From: Mangrovimicrobium sp048323675
GTDB taxonomy: Bacteria; Pseudomonadota; Gammaproteobacteria; Pseudomonadales; Halieaceae
Direction of reading: 5' to 3'
NCBI RefSeq assembly: GCF_048323675.1
Contig: NZ_JBLWFK010000008.1
Span: forward strand, 62,001-126,000
Length of the DNA stretch: 64,000 bases
A model generated the notes under the pieces. That model searched no databases. It had not been told where the DNA came from and worked only from the letters and a program-made list of their open reading frames with translations. The position numbers and the translations under genes were made by a program. Below are positions 25,904-35,998 of the stretch, piece after piece (the first letter of the stretch is position 1; each line of letters starts with the position of its first letter).

Positions 25904-26875
25904 GTGAGCCAGAGCAAACGCCCCACCCTGCGCCAGCTCGAGTACTTTGAAACTGTGGCCCGCCTGCTGAATTACCGCATGGCGGCGGCCGCGCTCGGGA
26001 TCAGCCAGCCGGCGCTCACCACCCAGATCCACGCCCTGGAAGCCAGCCTCAATACCAGCCTGCTGGAGCGCTCGCGCAGCGGCACTCACCTCACCCCCGA
26101 GGGCCGCGAACTGCTGCCCCACGCCCGGGAGGTGCTCTCTGCCATGCGCAGCCTGCAGGATCACGCCACGGTGGTGAGCGAGGGCGCACTGACGACCTAC
26201 CGGCTGGGCGTGCCGCCGACCCTGGGCCCCTACCTGCTGCCGCACGTCATGCCGGAACTGCACAAGCGTTTCGGCCAGCTGAAAATCTACGTGCGCGAAC
26301 AGCCGCACCAGACCCTGGTGGAGGAATTGCGCCACGGCACCCTCGACCTCGCCATCCTGCCGCTGCCGCTGATGGCCCGGGACCTGGTGATCGAGCGCCT
26401 GTTCTCGGAACCCCTGCGCTACGTGGTACCGGCGGAACACCGCTTTGCCGGCACGCCGGTGGTGCGCCCGCGCCAGCTGCGCGGCGAACGGGTGCTGACG
26501 CTGGAGGCGCACCACCACATCCACGCCCTGGTCCGGGAGGCCTGCGACCGCTTCGGCGCCAGCATCGAGCGCGACTACGAGGGCACCAGCCTGGACACGC
26601 TGCGGCAGATGGTGGTGATGGGGCTGGGTACGGCGTTCCTGCCGGCGCTCTACATCCACTCGGAAATGCACATCCCGGAGGCGCTGTATGTCTGTGAGCT
26701 GGAGGGGATTCCGCTGGTGCGCGACCACGGCCTGGCCTGGCGGGCGGCGGCGCCGGGGCGGCACTTCTACCGCGAGTTCACGGCCAATTTGCGGGAGATT
26801 ATCGACGGGCGGCTGGGGGATGTGGTGGAGATCAGTGGCGGGGCCGGGGGGCGGCAACGGCGCGGGGGACCCTGA
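25904..26875 (+). CDS. LysR-family regulator, OxyR-like
   Basis: 323 aa with an N-terminal LysR HTH (LRQLEYFETVARLLNYRMAA, then GISQPALTTQIHALE) and an effector domain that aligns best with OxyR. In OxyR two Cys nine residues apart sense peroxide. Here the second is Cys214, but the first position is His205 (EAHHHIH), so the standard disulfide switch cannot form. The GTG start at 25904 follows GAGGGA. It diverges from the carbonic anhydrase/SulP operon and probably controls it. A CbbR-like CO2-related role is a possible alternative. Confidence 0.88.
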   Translation: MSQSKRPTLRQLEYFETVARLLNYRMAAAALGISQPALTTQIHALEASLNTSLLERSRSGTHLTPEGRELLPHAREVLSAMRSLQDHATVVSEGALTTYRLGVPPTLGPYLLPHVMPELHKRFGQLKIYVREQPHQTLVEELRHGTLDLAILPLPLMARDLVIERLFSEPLRYVVPAEHRFAGTPVVRPRQLRGERVLTLEAHHHIHALVREACDRFGASIERDYEGTSLDTLRQMVVMGLGTAFLPALYIHSEMHIPEALYVCELEGIPLVRDHGLAWRAAAPGRHFYREFTANLREIIDGRLGDVVEISGGAGGRQRRGGP

Positions 26876-27349
26876 GCGGCGGTGCTCTGATCGCCCGTCG
26901 AATTGTCCGGATGAATATTCTCTGCCGCTTCGCAGTGGCGCTCCGGACGCCGGGCGCGAGGCTGTATTGGCCCGCTGGAACACGCCAAACAGCGCACATC
27001 CCTGTGCAGGCTCGGGTGGCGACGTCCTGTCGCCACACGGTTCCAGCGGGCCAATACAGCCTCGCCCCCTACCGGCACTGCGAGATTCCCGCTAAACCTG
27101 TCTCTCTGACGGGTATTTTTTGATCGCAAGGGCAAAAGTGCTATCATCCCGCAGCTTTGCCGCCCTGCAGCACACCCTGCCTGGCAGCGATCGAAGTCAT
27201 TTGAAACTTCTGTAAATCAAGTACTACCAGGGCCACCCGGGGAGCAGCGCCGCAGCCCCACAGCCCACAATTCGGCCACCATGGGAATATGTCCGGACTA
27301 AAAACCAGATCCATGTACGTCGCCATAGCATACTGGAGCCACCTGAACC
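26876..27349. other. Intergenic region with one two-hairpin repeat
   Basis: 474 bp between the LysR and acetoacetyl-CoA synthetase genes. It holds the repeat at 26952-27069. The rest, including the 280 bp before the synthetase, shows no gene and no promoter I could support. Confidence 0.6.
26952..27069 (+). repeat. Two-hairpin palindromic element, copy 2
   Basis: 118-bp element with 30-bp outer arms (26952-26981 and 27040-27069, 1 mismatch). Inside are GCACA-TCCC-TGTGC and GTGGCGAC-GTCCT-GTCGCCAC. The innermost 8 bp of the arm (GCTGGAAC) are shared with the other copies, while the arm further out (CTGTATTGGCCC) differs from them and is matched in the opposite arm. Confidence 0.9.
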
Positions 27350-29305
<1,956 letters not shown>

Positions 29306-29402
29306 AGCTTCGCTGCCCGCACACGAACGCCGGGTTTCAGTGAAATCCTGCGCAGCACCCCCGCGGCTTCGCGCGGCCGGTTTTCAGGTGCAAGACTCCC
29401 GG

Positions 29403-29957
29403 CTATGGCACAGGCTGCTGGGCGTCACAGGACACGTTGGGATTAAAGTCTGCAAACGTGCCGCTGGGGTTTTGCTTCCATGCCCAGACATGCAGTTCCA
29501 GAAATGGCGATGGAATGCCATAGCGATTGGGTGCCCCCGCCAGGTTCAGCAAGTGTCCCTCGAGTGCCAGGGGAGGATCGGCAAAGGCGATGTATTCTGC
29601 TGCCACAAGGCGGTGCTTGCCACTGGGTAACGGCTCATAAACCAGCACTTCCGGTGTGTTTACATCTACCGTGTCATCGAGGAGACCCGCATTGACGAAG
29701 TGTATCCCCATGCCGCCCCCGGTACTGCCACTGACACAAAATGGATCGGCGACATAACCGTCGGCAATGGCGGCCGCCGGATTCCGGTATCGAGCGGTCG
29801 CATCGCGCACCGCGGACACTATCGGGGCAGAGGTCCAGCTGTTTCCCTGCGCCACAGCGTGCGGTGCAGCAAGCGCAAGCAGGGCAGCAAGACCGCTGGT
29901 GACAATTGCGCTGGCAAGCGCATTTCGTTGAACGGGTGACTGGGATTCGGCAATCAT
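29403..29957 (-). CDS. Small secreted protein of unknown function
   Basis: 184 aa. The N-terminus has an uncharged stretch ending in APHAVAQG, a likely signal peptide cleaved after AVA-Q (about residue 36), so the protein is probably periplasmic or secreted. The mature part has two Cys residues (DPFCVSG and NVSCDAQ) that could form a disulfide, and the striking blocks GGGMGIHFVNAGLL, PEVLVYEPL and RLVAAEYI. These blocks recur in uncharacterised bacterial proteins as I recall; I cannot name a function. The ATG at 29957 follows GGAGGA. Confidence 0.75.
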   Translation of the reverse strand: MIAESQSPVQRNALASAIVTSGLAALLALAAPHAVAQGNSWTSAPIVSAVRDATARYRNPAAAIADGYVADPFCVSGSTGGGMGIHFVNAGLLDDTVDVNTPEVLVYEPLPSGKHRLVAAEYIAFADPPLALEGHLLNLAGAPNRYGIPSPFLELHVWAWKQNPSGTFADFNPNVSCDAQQPVP

Positions 29958-30223
29958 GAGGATTCCTCCATCTGAAGAACATCTATGCCCCAGAGTGAGA
30001 AACGCCCCCCTACCAACTGTTATGTCTACCGCGAGAGTAGCCCTTCATTGAGCCGGAAGCGGATCGGCGGCCTTTTCTCCATCGTCACGACGACTCCGCT
30101 GAAAAAACCGGTTATGCGGAAACCCCACAGGGAATTACGGAGAAGGACATGAAACCGCCCTGTGCTGCTGGCAGGACTACAGCAGTAGGGATAGTCCACC
30201 GCCGCCGAACTGTCAAACGGCCC

Positions 30224-30400
30224 GTCGACGACGTGGACGTGTATGTAGTGCTATTCGCGCGTATGCGCGAGGGCGTCGAACTCACTGACGAACTGGCTAT
30301 GCGCGACGTGGTGCATGGCCGGCCGGTGAAAAACGTGGAGGCGCTGGCCAGGCCCGAAGCGGGTGAACTTTAGCGGATTCTGGAAGCCCTGCGAAGCTGA
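30224..30400 (+). pseudogene. Relic of acetoacetyl-CoA synthetase 3' end
   Basis: The translation VDVYVVLFARMREGVELTD followed by RDVVHGRPVKNVEAL matches the end of the intact synthetase (about 29026-29305). It has an in-frame loss of 114 bp, with ends falling in a repeated CGAACTGGC present at both deletion points in the parent (29080 and 29194). A TAC to TAG change creates a premature stop, after which the reading frame still continues to the original stop at 30398-30400. No start or upstream domain is present, so it is non-functional. Confidence 0.88.
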
Positions 30401-30423
30401 AACAAACAGGGCCAGCCATAACG

Positions 30424-30454
30424 AAAAAGGCGCCGCCCCCGGGGAGACGGCGCC
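30424..30454 (-). terminator. Rho-independent terminator after peroxidase-like gene
   Basis: On the minus strand GGCGCCG and CGGCGCC flank a 12-nt GC-rich loop and are followed by TTTTT. It lies about 40 nt after the stop of the peroxidase-like gene. Confidence 0.75.
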
Positions 30455-30495
30455 GTATTGATCACACCACCGTTACAACTTTATACCTGCTCCGG

Positions 30496-33417
30496 TCAGG
30501 GCGCAGGCACCGGTGCCGGCGGCAGTTCGATGGTCGAGAGACCAGCGGCCGAGATGTCGGGCACAGTGCAAGGTTGAGCCAGGTTGTGCGCATGCGCCAG
30601 ATCCCCATTGAGCTGCTCCTCGAAGGTCTGCAGGGGAGCTGCGTTGCCGCCACTGCCCACGGCGGGAATGCCCACCAGGATGGTGTCGCCGCTGGTAGCG
30701 TCGTGGCCGTGGGGCACACAGATTTCCGGGTGGTCGAACTTGCCCTGCTCGTGCGCCAACCGCCAGTCGGTCAAACCCGTTTCCATCATCTCGACCAGCG
30801 CCGCGGTATCGGTCGGGCCCAGGTTGAAGATACGCAAGCCGGCGTCGAGGTTGTTGAGGTTCAGGGTGGTGAAGCTGCCCGCGGTCTCATAGAAATGCAC
30901 GGCCTGCATCAGGTCCATCTTCGAACCATTGTGGAAATACGGGCCGGTGTACTTCACGTTGCGCAGGCCCTGTGCCTTGAAGGCGCCGTTGCGCAGCAGC
31001 CGCTCGCCGGGAACCACTGTGGGTACGCACTGGGCATTGGGGTTGTTGTTGCCGTTCCCGTTGCCAATGCCTACCAGGCCCGGGCCACAGGCCAGCGCCA
31101 GGTTCCAGGGGATCGGGGTAAGGTCCGTGGCGGAGGTCGGAATCATCAGGGTGGTGCCGAGATCCGCACTGATCGCAGCGATCTTGGTTGCGTCGTAAGG
31201 TGCAGCTACTCCCGGTCCCGCCAGCAGCTGAATCTGCTCCGCCAGCTTGCTGAAAGCCAGCGGTACGCCACCGATCGCATCGCCCAGCGAAATATCCTCA
31301 GGCGTGGGACGCACCCCCAGGTTGTAGAAGCCGGCGTCATACACTGCGGGCGCTCCATTGAAGGCGATCATCCGTTCCATCGGCACCTCGAGAGGCACGC
31401 GGCGCACCTGGCCCGGGGGCAGCGGCGGCGGCGGTGCGGCGCCGAATCCGGTGAGCGCCGCCACCGTGGCCCCGGTGAACTCCGGGTTGAAGTGACAGAT
31501 GGCGCAACCGGTGGCACCGGCGAAGAAGCGGCCGATACCCCGGTCGATGGCGGTGAGTGCCGCTATCACGCTGTTGACGTCGCTGGTGCCACACCACGCG
31601 GTTTGCACCACCCCATTCTCTGCCACCGTATTCAGCACCGGGGTGTTACAACCGCCGATCGGGGTACTGGCGGGGATCGGGGTAGCGGTAGCTGCGGACT
31701 GGGAACCCGAGGTTGCCAGCGGGTGGATGAACTGCCCGTAGTGCTGCATGCACAGCTGGGTGGCCACCGCCGCCTGGGCCGCATTGTTGTTCAGGGCCGC
31801 GGCGGCGATACACCCCGCCAGCGGCAACCCGGTCACCGGCACTACCACCTGCGCGCGAATCCTGCCGCGGTTATCGCGGGTGATGTTGGTGACAGTGCCA
31901 GTGGCAATGCCGCCAACCTGCAGGTCGACGATGGTTTGCTCGGTGGTCAGCAGGGCTTCATAGGCCTGCACCGCGAGGCCGAAGAACAGGGAGAAGTTCC
32001 ACTCCATCAGGGTGTAGGCTTCGCTGCCGTCGCAAAGGGCCCCTGCGCCACTGGCGTCCAGGCAGACATCACCGCCCGCGCCATCACCCCAGAAGCGCTC
32101 GTCGAAAACGGCCTTGATCCAGTCCTCGTAGTGCTGGTCGAGGCCACGGCCACCCGGCAGAACCAGGCCACCCAGCAGGGAGTCGGTTGTGCTGACCGCC
32201 TGACCGGCCAGCGGTACCACGCCGGGTGCCAGCAGTTTCCTGCCCAGTTCGCGATGCGGGCGACCATCGAACACCATCTCGAAATTGCTCTCGATGGGGC
32301 CGACAGCCTGGGAGGCGAGGGAGGAGAAGGGAATGCGAAGTTTGGTGTCCACCACCGCACTACCGTTATAGGTTTTTACCATCGCATCGGGGTCGCGGAA
32401 ACCGAGGGGGTTTATACCGTTGAAGAACATGTCTGCGCGGCCGTCCCAGAAATTGCGCATGTGGTAAACGCTGTTGAGAACAGTCGGAGAATTGCGCGGC
32501 TCGACCCGCCGCACGGTGCCGAAATTTGTGAAGGCATGGGTGAAGCCCTCATCCGATAGGGCCAGTTCCGCGGTATCGACCCTGCCGGAGGTAAAATACG
32601 AGGACAGCACCGCCGTGTTGGCAACAGTTTCAAAAACGCCCGAGCCTTCGAATGTCTCCTCTTCTACCGTACAAGGGATAATAGCTCCACCGAAGTCGTC
32701 GGCGTCGAAGCACACCTCGATCTGGGTGATGCTGTCGAAGGTGCCAAACCTAACCCCCTGGGAGGAAACGCCGTCGTTGACGTCATCGGTGGCCAGGGGC
32801 TTGTTCCCCGGTTCACCGGTCGTGCCATCGAGGTCATCGGCCGTGCTGCCCCCGGCGATCAGGGCCAGTTCGTCGACCGGCAGTCCCACCGGGTTGCCGT
32901 TGACATTGGTATCGGCGTACTGCGCCGGACTCAGTGTCGCGTTGGGTGCGCCGAACAGGTCGTGGAGGTAATCCGCATCCCCCGCCGGAATGTCGGGACC
33001 GCCCCCCGTCATCTTGACGCCCGGGGTGACCTGGTGGGTTTTGCGGTTGTCGGCGCCGGCGTGGTAGTGACAGGAAGCGCAGGCCTGGACGCCGTCGCCC
33101 CCCACCTGCATATCCCAGAACCAGGATTTGCCCAGCATCTGCAGGTTGCTGCGCTGGCCCGGCTTGGTAATCGCCCCGCCAAATTCGACGGCCCACAGGC
33201 CCGCGTTCAAAATCGGCCCCTGCCCATCGAGAATACCGAGCGCGTTGACGTCCGGCACCGTGATCGCGTTGAGCGGCACCACCGGCGCCGCCAGGTCCAG
33301 CCCCACGGCCACCCCTCCGCCGCCGCGCTGGGCGAATGCGAGTGAAGGCACCAGAGTCAGTGCGGCGAGAATACCCGTGGTTCCAAGTAATTGCAGTTTC
33401 TTTCCAGACGTCGCCAT
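30496..33417 (-). CDS. Very large di-haem cytochrome c peroxidase-like protein
   Basis: 973 aa with a Sec signal peptide ending near LAFAQ. Two c-type haem sites are visible, CASCH (about 113) and CAICH (about 642), more than 500 residues apart. The C-terminal RNGAFKAQGLRNVKYTGPYFHNGS block is typical of the cytochrome c peroxidase/MauG family. Normal members are about 330-450 aa with the haems about 150-200 residues apart, so this protein has a large insertion. It is probably periplasmic and either reduces peroxide or oxidises a substrate. The ATG at 33417 is preferred because AAGGGGG sits 7 nt upstream; a TTG at 33421 is too close to it. Confidence 0.85.
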   Translation of the reverse strand: MATSGKKLQLLGTTGILAALTLVPSLAFAQRGGGGVAVGLDLAAPVVPLNAITVPDVNALGILDGQGPILNAGLWAVEFGGAITKPGQRSNLQMLGKSWFWDMQVGGDGVQACASCHYHAGADNRKTHQVTPGVKMTGGGPDIPAGDADYLHDLFGAPNATLSPAQYADTNVNGNPVGLPVDELALIAGGSTADDLDGTTGEPGNKPLATDDVNDGVSSQGVRFGTFDSITQIEVCFDADDFGGAIIPCTVEEETFEGSGVFETVANTAVLSSYFTSGRVDTAELALSDEGFTHAFTNFGTVRRVEPRNSPTVLNSVYHMRNFWDGRADMFFNGINPLGFRDPDAMVKTYNGSAVVDTKLRIPFSSLASQAVGPIESNFEMVFDGRPHRELGRKLLAPGVVPLAGQAVSTTDSLLGGLVLPGGRGLDQHYEDWIKAVFDERFWGDGAGGDVCLDASGAGALCDGSEAYTLMEWNFSLFFGLAVQAYEALLTTEQTIVDLQVGGIATGTVTNITRDNRGRIRAQVVVPVTGLPLAGCIAAAALNNNAAQAAVATQLCMQHYGQFIHPLATSGSQSAATATPIPASTPIGGCNTPVLNTVAENGVVQTAWCGTSDVNSVIAALTAIDRGIGRFFAGATGCAICHFNPEFTGATVAALTGFGAAPPPPLPPGQVRRVPLEVPMERMIAFNGAPAVYDAGFYNLGVRPTPEDISLGDAIGGVPLAFSKLAEQIQLLAGPGVAAPYDATKIAAISADLGTTLMIPTSATDLTPIPWNLALACGPGLVGIGNGNGNNNPNAQCVPTVVPGERLLRNGAFKAQGLRNVKYTGPYFHNGSKMDLMQAVHFYETAGSFTTLNLNNLDAGLRIFNLGPTDTAALVEMMETGLTDWRLAHEQGKFDHPEICVPHGHDATSGDTILVGIPAVGSGGNAAPLQTFEEQLNGDLAHAHNLAQPCTVPDISAAGLSTIELPPAPVPAP

Positions 33418-33508
33418 GTCCAATCCCCCTTGACTGAGTCGAGCGGTTATTTCCTGGTTTGAGACTTAAGGACTATTGGGTATAGCTGGCGTTTACCGAT
33501 TTGGGGTA

Positions 33509-33523
33509 TAGGAAGTTTTCCTA
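33509..33523. promoter_or_regulatory. TAGGAA-N3-TTCCTA inverted repeat upstream of peroxidase-like gene
   Basis: A perfect dyad TAGGAA-GTT-TTCCTA lies 92 nt before the peroxidase-like start. The same dyad with a different spacer is at 34521-34535, upstream of the adjacent LuxR-type regulator. GGGTATAG also occurs twice just before it (33479 and 33505). Confidence 0.55.
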
Positions 33524-33543
33524 AAAAAGGCCGGGAATGCGGA

Positions 33544-34272
33544 CTAAATCAGGCTGGCGATCGGCAGCAGTTCCGTACAGAGGGGCTCAAGCAGGTAGAG
33601 GGCCGCGGGCAGCGCCGGCATGGCGAGGTGGGAGAAGCGCCGGCAGGGAATCATCCGGCGGGTGAAGGCATAGCGGGCCAGGTCCATGTCGCTATCCAGG
33701 GACATTTTCTTGAAGATATTGGCGCGGTGGGCATAGATGGTTTTCGGCGCCAGGCAGAAGGCCGTGGCGATCCGGTTGACGGAATGCCCCTGGGCCAACT
33801 GGAGGAATATCTCGCGCTCGCGATCGCTCAGTTTCAGGTGCGGGTCGGCGCAGTCCTGGCCAAAACAGCCCTGCGCTAGGCACTCGGTCGCCGCCTCGTC
33901 GATAAAGCGGCGCCCTGCAGCTACCGTGCACAAGGCCAGGCGCAGTTTGTCCGCGGGAGAGGATTTGTGCAGGATGCCGTGGGCGCCGGCGCGCATGGTG
34001 GGCACACAATAGGCATCGATGTCCTGGCCGGTGAACACCAGGATGGGCAGGGTCTTGTTCTCCTGCCGGACACGCCGGATGATCTCCAGGCCGTCGCGAT
34101 TTTCCAGCGAGATCTCAGTAATCAGGAGATCCCAGGTCTTCGCAGTCAGGCACCGCAGGGCGGAACTGCCGTTATCGACCTGGGTCAGCTCGTGACCGGG
34201 AAACAGTTCGGACAGATGTGCCTCAAGTCCGGAACGGACTATGGGGTGGGAATCGGCAAGTAGTATCCGCAT
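33544..34272 (-). CDS. LuxR/NarL-type response regulator with Glu at the phospho-acceptor site
   Basis: 242 aa from the ATG at 34272, which gives the normal receiver start MRILLADSHP; an ATG at 34326 would add 18 atypical residues. The receiver domain covers about 1-120, and the LuxR HTH (LSDREREIFLQLAQGHS to AHRANIFKKMS) about 145-205. The position of the phosphorylated Asp is Glu53 (LLITEISLEN), while the conserved Thr (VFTGQD) and Lys (ILHKSS) are kept. Glu often mimics the phosphorylated state. No histidine kinase is adjacent. It probably regulates the peroxidase-like gene next to it. Confidence 0.88.
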   Translation of the reverse strand: MRILLADSHPIVRSGLEAHLSELFPGHELTQVDNGSSALRCLTAKTWDLLITEISLENRDGLEIIRRVRQENKTLPILVFTGQDIDAYCVPTMRAGAHGILHKSSPADKLRLALCTVAAGRRFIDEAATECLAQGCFGQDCADPHLKLSDREREIFLQLAQGHSVNRIATAFCLAPKTIYAHRANIFKKMSLDSDMDLARYAFTRRMIPCRRFSHLAMPALPAALYLLEPLCTELLPIASLI

Positions 34273-34640
34273 TGCAGCAATCTGTATTACGACAACACTT
34301 GTTCCGGACAAATTTCCGGGAACCATAGCGACCGGGTTCGTTCCATCGATGACCGGTTGATTGGGATCTCAACGTTCCGTTATTTTGTTCGTTCGCCGGT
34401 AATTCTGGCCGCTGGGCAAGGCCGCCGTTAGTTCAGCTCCTGAGCTTAAACACCGGTGAAGTTAAGTACAGGGGATATTAGAAATCCATATTTGGTATGA
34501 GGATTTATCCGGGATTTATCTAGGAATTATTCCTAGACGATCAGAAACGTGACGCGCTTAACATTTTTTGGCGCCAGACCCATACCCGGGGTTTAACTGG
34601 CGGAGTTGGCACTCACTGCCCCCCCTTTTTGACGCCGGGT
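34273..34640. other. Intergenic region upstream of response regulator
   Basis: 368 bp between the response regulator start and the AraC regulator stop. It is AT-rich around 34440-34545 and contains the dyad at 34519-34537 and a doubled GGATTTATC just beside it. No gene was seen. Confidence 0.6.
34519..34537. promoter_or_regulatory. TAGGAA-N3-TTCCTA inverted repeat upstream of response regulator
   Basis: A 19-bp palindrome, TCTAGGAAT-T-ATTCCTAGA, contains TAGGAA-TTA-TTCCTA. It lies about 250 nt upstream of the response regulator start and matches the dyad at 33509-33523. Shared spacing and arms suggest one regulator binding both. Confidence 0.55.
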
Positions 34641-35504
34641 TCAGTGCAGGCTGAGCAGGCGCTCCCGGTACTGCCCCGGGGTCTGCCCGGTATCGCGGCG
34701 GAAGGCGTAACAGAAGCCCGAGGGGGAGGCAAAACCCAGGGTGTGGGCGGTGGCCTTGATGCTGAGCCCGCTCGCCAGCAGCTGCCGCGCCCGCTCCAGC
34801 CGTACGGCGGCCATGTAGTCCCCCAGGGAGGTGCCGCGGGAGCTGCGGAAACCGCGGGTGAGCTGGCGCACGGAAATCCGGCACAGGGTCGCGAGCTCGG
34901 CCAGGCTGGGCTGGATATCGTCGTCGCGCAGGCGCTCATCGATCAGGCGCAGGCGCCAGGGAGCGAGCCCCCCGGCGGGGGACGGATCGTCGACGCTGGC
35001 GCTGTAGCGGCGCAGCTCCAGCGACAGCTGTGCGGTGATCAACTCGACCATGGTGTCGCTGGCAAAGCCCGGGTGGCGCAGTTCCTCCGCCAGCCGCAAC
35101 ATCAGGCCGTGGACGTTGCCGTCGGCGATGTCGAGGTTGGCCTTGAGGTGGCGATCGGTCCAGCACATCTCGCCCTCGAACCACTCCCGCAGGCCCTCGG
35201 CGTTGAGGTGGCAGAGCACCGAACTCTGCCGGTTGTTGCCGTCGCTGCGGGTCTGCAGGGCCTCACCGGCGGGCAGCAGGAAGGCCTTGCCGAGGCGCTC
35301 GAAATGGCGCGCGCTCCAGCGCTCGCAGTAGCGGGCGCGGGCGTTGTTGGGGCGCGGGGTCAGGCAGAAATCCAGCCAGCAGGCGTCCTGGCGCTGCAAG
35401 ACGTTGTCCACCGGGCCGTCGATATCGAAACGGACCAGTTGGGCGGTCGCCGCCGGCACACTGACCTCGGCCTCGACCTGCATGTTATAGGATGCCTGGG
35501 CCAT
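34641..35504 (-). CDS. AraC-family transcriptional regulator 2
   Basis: 287 aa. The N-terminal half is an effector domain (a cupin-like AraC sensor by position) and the C-terminal half a double HTH (LAELATLCRISVRQLTRGFR, then SIKATAHTLGFASPSGFCYAF). The ATG at 35504 has AGGAGG (35513-35518 on the complement) at ideal spacing, so a TTG at 35525 is rejected. It diverges from the SDR/ADH/MBL operon, which it probably controls. Confidence 0.88.
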   Translation of the reverse strand: MAQASYNMQVEAEVSVPAATAQLVRFDIDGPVDNVLQRQDACWLDFCLTPRPNNARARYCERWSARHFERLGKAFLLPAGEALQTRSDGNNRQSSVLCHLNAEGLREWFEGEMCWTDRHLKANLDIADGNVHGLMLRLAEELRHPGFASDTMVELITAQLSLELRRYSASVDDPSPAGGLAPWRLRLIDERLRDDDIQPSLAELATLCRISVRQLTRGFRSSRGTSLGDYMAAVRLERARQLLASGLSIKATAHTLGFASPSGFCYAFRRDTGQTPGQYRERLLSLH

Positions 35505-35998
35505 GGCCGGCACCTCCTGGAGCAATTTGCGCTGCTTGCGGGGTGGGCCAGTATACCTTCTTTAGGTACCGGGGGTTCATTACCAGAAATTAGGGTTGTC
35601 GTTCGAGGTGCATGCACGATGCTGGAGGTGATTCGCCCTGTCGCCGAGCGTGAAACGGAAGCTGCCTGCTGGAACACGCCAAAAAGCGCACATCCCTGTG
35701 CAGGCTCGGGTGGCGACGTCCTGTCGCCACACGGTTCCAGCAGGCAGCTTCCGTTCCACACTCTACCTTCGGCACGGGATTCAAAATCGCCGCTTGAGCA
35801 ACCGGGGCCACCCTCTTCCGGCTACTGATAACCATCACATCGTCCTTGCCGTCCCCAAATGTCCTGATATCGCCACCGCGGCCAGCCCTCGACATCGACA
35901 CCGGTTGAACCGACACCCCGCCCAGAACAAACTAGGGTGTTGAATACCAATTGCAGAAACACGCCGGTCGCAGAGCCGGCCGTAACGGAGGAAATAAC
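35505..35998. other. Divergent intergenic region with one two-hairpin repeat
   Basis: 494 bp between the AraC regulator and the SDR gene. It holds the repeat at 35646-35763. Promoters for both directions should be here, but no convincing -35/-10 pair was identified. Confidence 0.6.
35646..35763 (+). repeat. Two-hairpin palindromic element, copy 3
   Basis: 118-bp element with 30-bp outer arms (35646-35675 and 35734-35763, 2 mismatches). The inner hairpins are identical to copy 2 (GCACA-TCCC-TGTGC and GTGGCGAC-GTCCT-GTCGCCAC). The arm sequence is closer to copy 1 than to copy 2. Confidence 0.9.

Larger units (their letters stand above)
29958..30495. other. Intergenic region with gene relic and terminator
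   Basis: 538 bp between the small secreted protein and the peroxidase-like gene. Nothing was seen in the first 260 bp; the rest holds the synthetase relic (30224-30400) and the terminator of the peroxidase-like gene. Confidence 0.6.

Noticed and set aside
30149..30373. 74-codon open frame near acetoacetyl-CoA synthetase relic
   Set aside because: Its recognisable part is the decayed C-terminus of the synthetase and the first 25 codons match nothing; treated as a pseudogene.
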